Assembly (NCBI RefSeq): GCF_051014685.1
Contig: NW_027479547.1
Location: forward strand, 1-64,000
DNA length: 64,000 nt
Reading direction: 5' to 3'
DNA from: Ptiloglossa arizonensis
Taxonomy: Eukaryota; Arthropoda; Insecta; Hymenoptera; Colletidae
Positions 57,801 to 64,000 of this stretch are shown here, one piece after another. The notes beneath the pieces were generated by a model. That model saw only the letters and a list, made by a program, of their open reading frames with translations, was not told where the DNA came from and did not search any database. Position 1 is the first letter of the stretch; each line of letters opens with the position of its first letter. Made by a program: the position numbers and the translations under genes.

Positions 57801-58751
57801 GTTATACGTTATACGTTATACGTTATACGTATTACGTTATACGTTATACGTTATACGTTATACGTTATACGTTATACGTTATACGTTATACGTTATACGT
57901 TATACGTTATACGTTACACGTTATACGTTATACGTTATACGTTATACGTTATACGTTATACGTTATCCGTTGTACGTTATACGTTATACGTTATACGTTA
58001 TACGTATTACGTTATACGTTATACGTTATACGTTATACGTTATACGTTATACGTTATACGTTCTACGTTATACGTTATACGTTATACGTTATACGTTATA
58101 CGTTATACGTTATACGTTATACGTTATACGTTATACGTTATACGTTATACGTTGTACGTTATACGTTATACGTTATACGTTATACGTTTTACGTTATACG
58201 TATTACGTTATACGTTTTACGTTATACGTTATACGTTATACGTTATACGTTATACGTTATACCTTATACGTTATACGTTATGCGTTACTCGTTGTACGTT
58301 ATACGGTATACGATATACGAAATACGTTACACGTTATCCGTTATACGTTATACGTTATACGTTATACGTTCTACGTTATACGTTATACGTTATACGTTAT
58401 ACGTTATACGTTATACGTTATACTTTATACGTTATACGTTATACGTTATACTTTATACGTTATACGTTATACGTTATACGTTATACGTTATACGTTATAC
58501 GTTATACGTTATACGTTATACGTATTACGTTATACGTTATACGTTATACGTTATAAGTTATACGTTATACCTTATACGTTATACGTTATGCGTTACTCGT
58601 TGTACGTTATACGGTATACGATATACGATATACGTTACACGTTATCCGTTATACGTTATACGTTATACGTTATACGTTATACGTTCTACGTTATACGTTC
58701 TACGTTCTACGTTATACGTTATACGTTATACGTTATACATTATACGTTATT
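54888..58751. repeat. Alpha subunit 2 (3,864 bp, 552 units)
   Basis: Marker order is as in alpha 1, at relative positions 0, 476, 721, 910, 1260, 1470, 1890 and 2163, so it lies 7,147 to 7,161 bp after alpha 1. Net loss of 50 units, most of it (47 units) between CGTAATA at 57730-57736 and CGTATTA at 57828-57834. Closed by E motifs at 58283 and 58591. Confidence 0.88.
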
Positions 58752-61700
58752 CAGCATAAGTTCTAGGATATGCGTTATACATTATATGTTATACGTTATA
58801 CGTTAAACGTTATACGTTATACGATATACGTTATACGCTATACGTTATACGTTATACGTTACACGTTATACGTTATACGGTATACGTTATAGGTTATACG
58901 TTATACGTTATACGTTATACGTTATGCGTTATACGTTATACGTTATACGTTATACGTTATACGTTATACGTATTACGTTATAGGTTATACGTTATACGTT
59001 ATAGGTTATACGTTATACGTTATACGTTATACGTTATACGTTATACGTTATACGTTATACGTTATACGTTATACGTTATACGTTATACGTTATACGTTTT
59101 ACGTTATACGTTATACGTTATACGTTATACGTTATACGTTATACGTTTTACGTTATACGTTATACGTTATACATTATACGTTATACGGCATAAGTTCTAG
59201 GATATGCGTTATAGATTATATGTTATACGTTATACGTTATACGTTATACGTTATACGTTATACGTTATACGTTATACGTTATACGTTATACGTTATACGT
59301 TATACGTATTACGTTATACGTTATACGTTATACGTTAAAAGTTATACGTTATACGTTATACGTTAAAAGTTATACGTTATACGTTATACGTTATACACTA
59401 TATGTTATACGTTATACGTTATACACTATACGTTATACGGCATAAGTTCTAGGATATGCGTTATATATTATATGTTATACGTTGTACGTTATACGTTATA
59501 CGTTATACGTTATACGTTATACGTTATACGTTATACGTTATACGTTATACGTTATACGTTATACGTTATACGCTATACGTTATACGTTATTCAGCATAAG
59601 TTCTAGGATATGCGTTATACATTATATGTTATACGTTATACATTATACGTTATACGTTGTACGTTATACGGTATACGATATACGATATACGTTACACGTT
59701 ATCCGTTATACGTTATACGTTATACGTTATACGTATTACGTTATACGTTATACGCTATACGTTATACGTTATACGTTATACGTTATACGTTATACGTTAT
59801 ACGTTATACGTTATACGTTATACGTTATACGTTACACGTTATACGTTATACGTTATACGTTATACGTTATACGTTATACGTTATACGTTATACGTTAAAA
59901 GTTATACGTTATACGTTATACATTATACGTTATACGGCATAAGTTCTAGGATATGCGTTATAGATTATATGTTATACGTTATACGTTATACGTTATACGT
60001 TATACGTTATACGTTACACGTTATACGTTATACGTTATACGTTATACGTTATACGTTATACGTTAAAAGTTATACGTTATACGTTATACATTATACGTTA
60101 TACGGCATAAGTTCTAGGATATGCGTTATAGATTATGTGTTATACGTTATACGTTATACGTTATACGTTATACGTTATACTTTATACGTTATACGCTATA
60201 CGTTATACGTTATTCAGCATAAGTTCTAGGATATGCGTTATACATTGTATGTTATACGTTATACATTATACGTTATACGTTGTACGTTATACGGTATACG
60301 ATATACGATATACGTTACACGTTATCCGTTATACGTTATACGTTATACGTTATACGTATTACGTTATACGTTATACTTTATACGTTATACGTTATACGTT
60401 ATACGTTATACGTTATACGTTATACGTTATACGTTATACGTTATACGTTATACGTTACACGTTATACGTTATACGTTATACGGTATACGTTATACGTTAT
60501 ACGTTGTACGTTATACGGTATACGATATACGATATACGTTACACGTTATCCGTTATACGTTATACGTTATACGTTATCCGGTATACGTTATACGTTATAC
60601 GTTGTACGTTATACGGTATACGATATACGATATACGTTACACGTTATCCGTTATACGTTATACGTTATACGTTATACGTTCTACGTTATACGTTATACGT
60701 TATACGTTATACGTTATACGTTATACATTATATTTTATACGTTATACGTTAAACGTTATACGTTATACGATATACGTTATACGCTATACGTTATACGTTA
60801 TACGTTACACGTTATACGTTATACGGTATACGTTATACGTTATACGTTATACGTTATACGTTATGCGTAATACGTTATACGTTATACGTTATACGTTATA
60901 TGTATTACGTTATAGGTTATACGTTATACGTTATAGGTTATACGTTATACGTTATACGTTATACATTATACGTTCTACGTTATACGTTATACGATATACG
61001 TTATACGTTATACGTTATACGTTATACGTTATAAGTTATACGTTATACGTTATACGTTATAGGTTATACGTTATACGTTATACGTTATACGTTATACGTT
61101 ATACGTTATACGTTATACGTTATACGTTATACGTTATACGTTATACGTTATACGTTATACGTTATACGTTATACGTTATACGTTATACGTTATACGTTAT
61201 ACGTTATACGTTATACGTTATACGTTATACGTTATACGTATTACGTTATACGTTATACGTTATACGTTATACGTTATACGTTATACGTTATACGTTATAC
61301 GTTATACGTTATACGTTATACGTTATACGTTATACGTTACACGTTATACGTTACACGTTATACGTTATACGTTATACGTTATACGTTATCCGTTGTACGT
61401 TATACGTTATACGTTATACGTTATACGTATTACGTTATACGTTATACGTTATACGTTATACGTTATACGTTATACGTTATACGTTCTACGTTATACGTTA
61501 TACGTTATACGTTATACGTTATACGTTATACGTTATACGTTATACGTTATACGTTATACGTTATACGTTGTACGTTATACGTTATACGTTATACGTTATA
61601 CGTTTTACGTTATACGTATTACGTTATACGTTTTACGTTATACGTTATACGTTATACGTTATACGTTATACGTTATACCTTATACGTTATACGTTATGCG

Positions 61701-62174
61701 TTACTCGTTGTACGTTATACGGTATACGATATACGAAATACGTTACACGTTATCCGTTATACGTTATACGTTATACGTTATACGTTCTACGTTATACGTT
61801 ATACGTTATACGTTATACGTTATACGTTATACGTTATACTTTATACGTTATACGTTATACGTTATACTTTATACGTTATACGTTATACGTTATACGTTAT
61901 ACGTTATACGTTATACGTTATACGTTATACGTTATACGTTATACGTATTACGTTATACGTTATACGTTATACGTTATAAGTTATACGTTATACCTTATAC
62001 GTTATACGTTATGCGTTACTCGTTGTACGTTATACGGTATACGATATACGATATACGTTACACGTTATCCGTTATACGTTATACGTTATACGTTATACGT
62101 TATACGTTCTACGTTATACGTTCTACGTTCTACGTTATACGTTATACGTTATACGTTATACATTATACGTTATT
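58752..62174. repeat. Beta subunit 2 (3,423 bp, 489 units)
   Basis: Markers A2, B1, B2, A4, B1, B4, A3 at relative positions 0, 434, 686, 840, 1183, 1351 and 1463. The final B1 of beta 1 is missing. In its place the shortened E signature (CGTTGTA, CGTTATA, CGGTATA, CGATATA, CGATATA, CGTTACA, CGTTATC) is repeated near 60502 and 60601, followed by an A1-like tail near 60725. From there it follows transition-type order to E motifs at 61699 and 62014. The longest artefactual frame is 649 codons. Confidence 0.86.
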
Positions 62175-64000
62175 CAGCATAAGTTCTAGGATATGCGTTA
62201 TACATTATATGTTATACGTTATACGTTAAACGTTATACGTTATACGATATACGTTATACGCTATACGTTATACGTTATACGTTACACGTTATACGTTATA
62301 CGGTATACGTTATAGGTTATACGTTATACGTTATACGTTATACGTTATGCGTTATACGTTATACGTTATACGTTATACGTTATACGTTATACGTTATACG
62401 TTATACGTTATACGTTATACGTTATACGTTATACGTTTTACGTTATACGTTATACGTTATACGTTATACGTTATACGTTATACGTTATACGTTATACGTT
62501 ATACGTTATACGTTATACGTTATACGTTTTACGTTATACGTTATACGTTATACATTATACGTTATACGGCATAAGTTCTAGGATATGCGTTATAGATTAT
62601 ATGTTATACGTTATACGTTATACGTTATACGTTATACGTTATACGTTATACGTTATACGTTATACGTTATACGTATTACGTTATACGTTATACGTTATAC
62701 GTTAAAAGTTATACGTTATACGTTATACGTTAAAAGTTATACGTTATACGTTATACGTTATACACTATATGTTATACGTTATACGTTATACACTATACGT
62801 TATACGGCATAAGTTCTAGGATATGCGTTATATATTATATGTTATACGTTGTACGTTATACGTTATACGTTATACGTTATACGTTATACGTTATACGTTA
62901 TACGTTATACGTTATACGTTATACGTTATACGTTATACGTTATACGTTATACGCTATACGTTATACGTTATTCAGCATAAGTTCTAGGATATGCGTTATA
63001 CATTATATGTTATACGTTATACATTATACGTTATACGTTGTACGTTATACGGTATACGATATACGATATACGTTACACGTTATCCGTTATACGTTATACG
63101 TTATACGTTATACGTATTACGTTATACGTTATACGCTATACGTTATACGTTATACGTTATACGTTATACGTTATACGTTATACGTTATACGTTATACGTT
63201 ATACGTTATACGTTACACGTTATACGTTATACGTTATACGATATACGTTATACGTTATACGTTATACGTTATACGTTAAAAGTTATACGTTATACGTTAT
63301 ACATTATACGTTATACGGCATAAGTTCTAGGATATGCGTTATAGATTATATGTTATACGTTATACGTTATACGTTATACGTTATACGTTATACGTTACAC
63401 GTTATACGTTATACGTTATACGTTATACGTTATACGTTATACGTTATAAGTTATACGTTATACGTTAAAAGTTATACGTTATACGTTATACATTATACTT
63501 TATACGGCATAAGTTCTAGGATATGCGTTATAGATTATATGTTATACGTTATACGTTATACGTTATACGTTATACGTTATACGTTACACAGTATACGTTA
63601 TACGTTATCCGTTATACGTTATACGTTATACTTTATACGTTATACGTTATACGTTATACGTTATACGTATTACGTTATACGTTATACGTTATACGTTATA
63701 CGTTATACGTTATACGTTATACTTTATACGTTATACGTTATACGTTATACTTTATACGTTATACGTTATACGTTATACGTTATACGTTATACGTTATACG
63801 TTATACGTTATACGTTATACGTTATACGTATTACGTTATACGTTATACGTTATACGTTATAAGTTATACGTTATACCTTATACGTTATACGTTATGCGTT
63901 ACTCGTTGTACGTTATACGGTATACGATATACGATATACGTTACACGTTATCCGTTATACGTTATACGTTATACGTTATACGTTATACGTTCTACGTTAT
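62175..64000. repeat. Alpha-like subunit 3, incomplete at the window edge
   Basis: Markers A2, B1, B2, A4, B1, B1 at relative positions 0, 392, 630, 798, 1141 and 1330, then E at 63897. The sixth marker has the alpha-type left flank (CTTTATA, CGGCATA) but the right flank of the last B1 in alpha (TGTTATA, then CGTTACA, CAGTATA). This looks like an internal deletion that removed B3, B2 and the spacer between. The array continues past the end of the window. Confidence 0.83.

Larger units (their letters stand above)
1..64000. repeat. Heptanucleotide satellite array (CGTTATA)n filling the window
   Basis: The plus strand reads as consecutive 7-bp units with consensus CGTTATA, about 9,100 in all, with no unique sequence at either end. 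Variant heptamers (for example CGTATTA, CGTTCTA, CGGTATA, CGATATA, GGTTATA, CTTTATA) are scattered in recurring orders and form higher-order repeats of roughly 3 kb and 7 kb. From 2349 to 63505 the distance is 61,156 bp, which is 8,737 units minus three bases. The three missing bases fall at about 37979, 41002-41007 and 44214-44219. Unit composition is 5/7 A+T with one CpG per unit. Arrays of this kind are typical of eukaryotic heterochromatin; chromosome position and species cannot be read from the sequence. No gene is embedded anywhere. Confidence 0.98.

Noticed and set aside
2790..63525. CRISPR-like pattern of a short repeated element separated by spacers
   Set aside because: Intervals between markers range from 112 to 3,423 bp, the spacers are themselves satellite and repeat each other, and no cas genes are present.
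1..64000. Telomeric repeat
   Set aside because: A 7-bp unit recalls the plant telomere TTTAGGG, but CGTTATA has no G-run on either strand and matches no telomere motif I know. The higher-order structure also argues against telomerase synthesis.
1..64000. TATA-box promoters
   Set aside because: TATA occurs in every unit by composition, so it carries no information about transcription starts.
1..64000. Bacterial or phage sequence
   Set aside because: No genes, ribosome-binding sites or operon structure in 64 kb, and a tandem array of this length is not known to me from bacterial chromosomes.
1..64000. Pure assembly artefact from collapsed or looped repeats
   Set aside because: Copies differ by private variants and by whole-unit gains and losses that a looped assembly would not create. 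It remains possible for the nearly exact 3,283-bp and 3,212-bp pairs, which spanning reads should confirm.

Overview
The whole 64 kb window is one tandem array of a 7-bp unit, CGTTATA (reverse complement TATAACG), about 9,100 units long and about 71% A+T. I see no credible protein gene, tRNA, rRNA, CRISPR array or transposon, and no unique DNA. Array scale and organisation point to satellite DNA of a eukaryotic nuclear chromosome (pericentromeric, centromeric or subtelomeric heterochromatin). I do not recognise the heptamer and cannot name the organism. It is not a known telomere repeat.

The array is not uniform. Plain CGTTATA units are interrupted by variant heptamers that nearly always keep the 7-bp register. 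The order of variants works as a barcode showing which segments are copies of each other. The most distinctive marker is a run of three divergent heptamers (CAGCATA or CGGCATA, then AGTTCTA, then GGATATG), read 77 times. Every interval between neighbouring copies from 2790 onwards is a multiple of 7 except three, each short by one base. A related marker (CGTCATA, GGATAAG) occurs 45 times between 2349 and 44870 and then disappears.

Layout. 1-2320: the same repeat, full of small insertions and deletions (array edge or poor consensus at a contig end). 2321-6681: in-register array with long pure runs. 6682-13107: two copies of a block offset by 3,283 bp. 13108-22746: mixed blocks, including a pair offset by about 3.45 kb. 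22747-27300: a second copy of 3.5-8.1 kb, displaced 19,215 bp. 26100-32966: two copies offset by about 3,549 bp. 33576-39475: short cassettes repeated in variable order. 39476-45670: two copies offset by 3,212 bp sharing one rare 6-nt unit. 45671-47733: transition. 47734-64000: a different higher-order family with alternating alpha and beta subunits, about 7.1 kb per dimer, marked by CGTTAAA-AGTTATA and CACTATA.

The long plus-strand open frames are a numerical effect. Because 7 leaves remainder 1 on division by 3, all three plus frames of the pure repeat encode the same stop-free heptapeptide cycle (YTLYVIR), while every minus frame meets TAA every 21 nt. The segments relate to each other by copying and unequal exchange, not as genes in a pathway. 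All positions and comparisons were made by eye; no alignment or database search was run.
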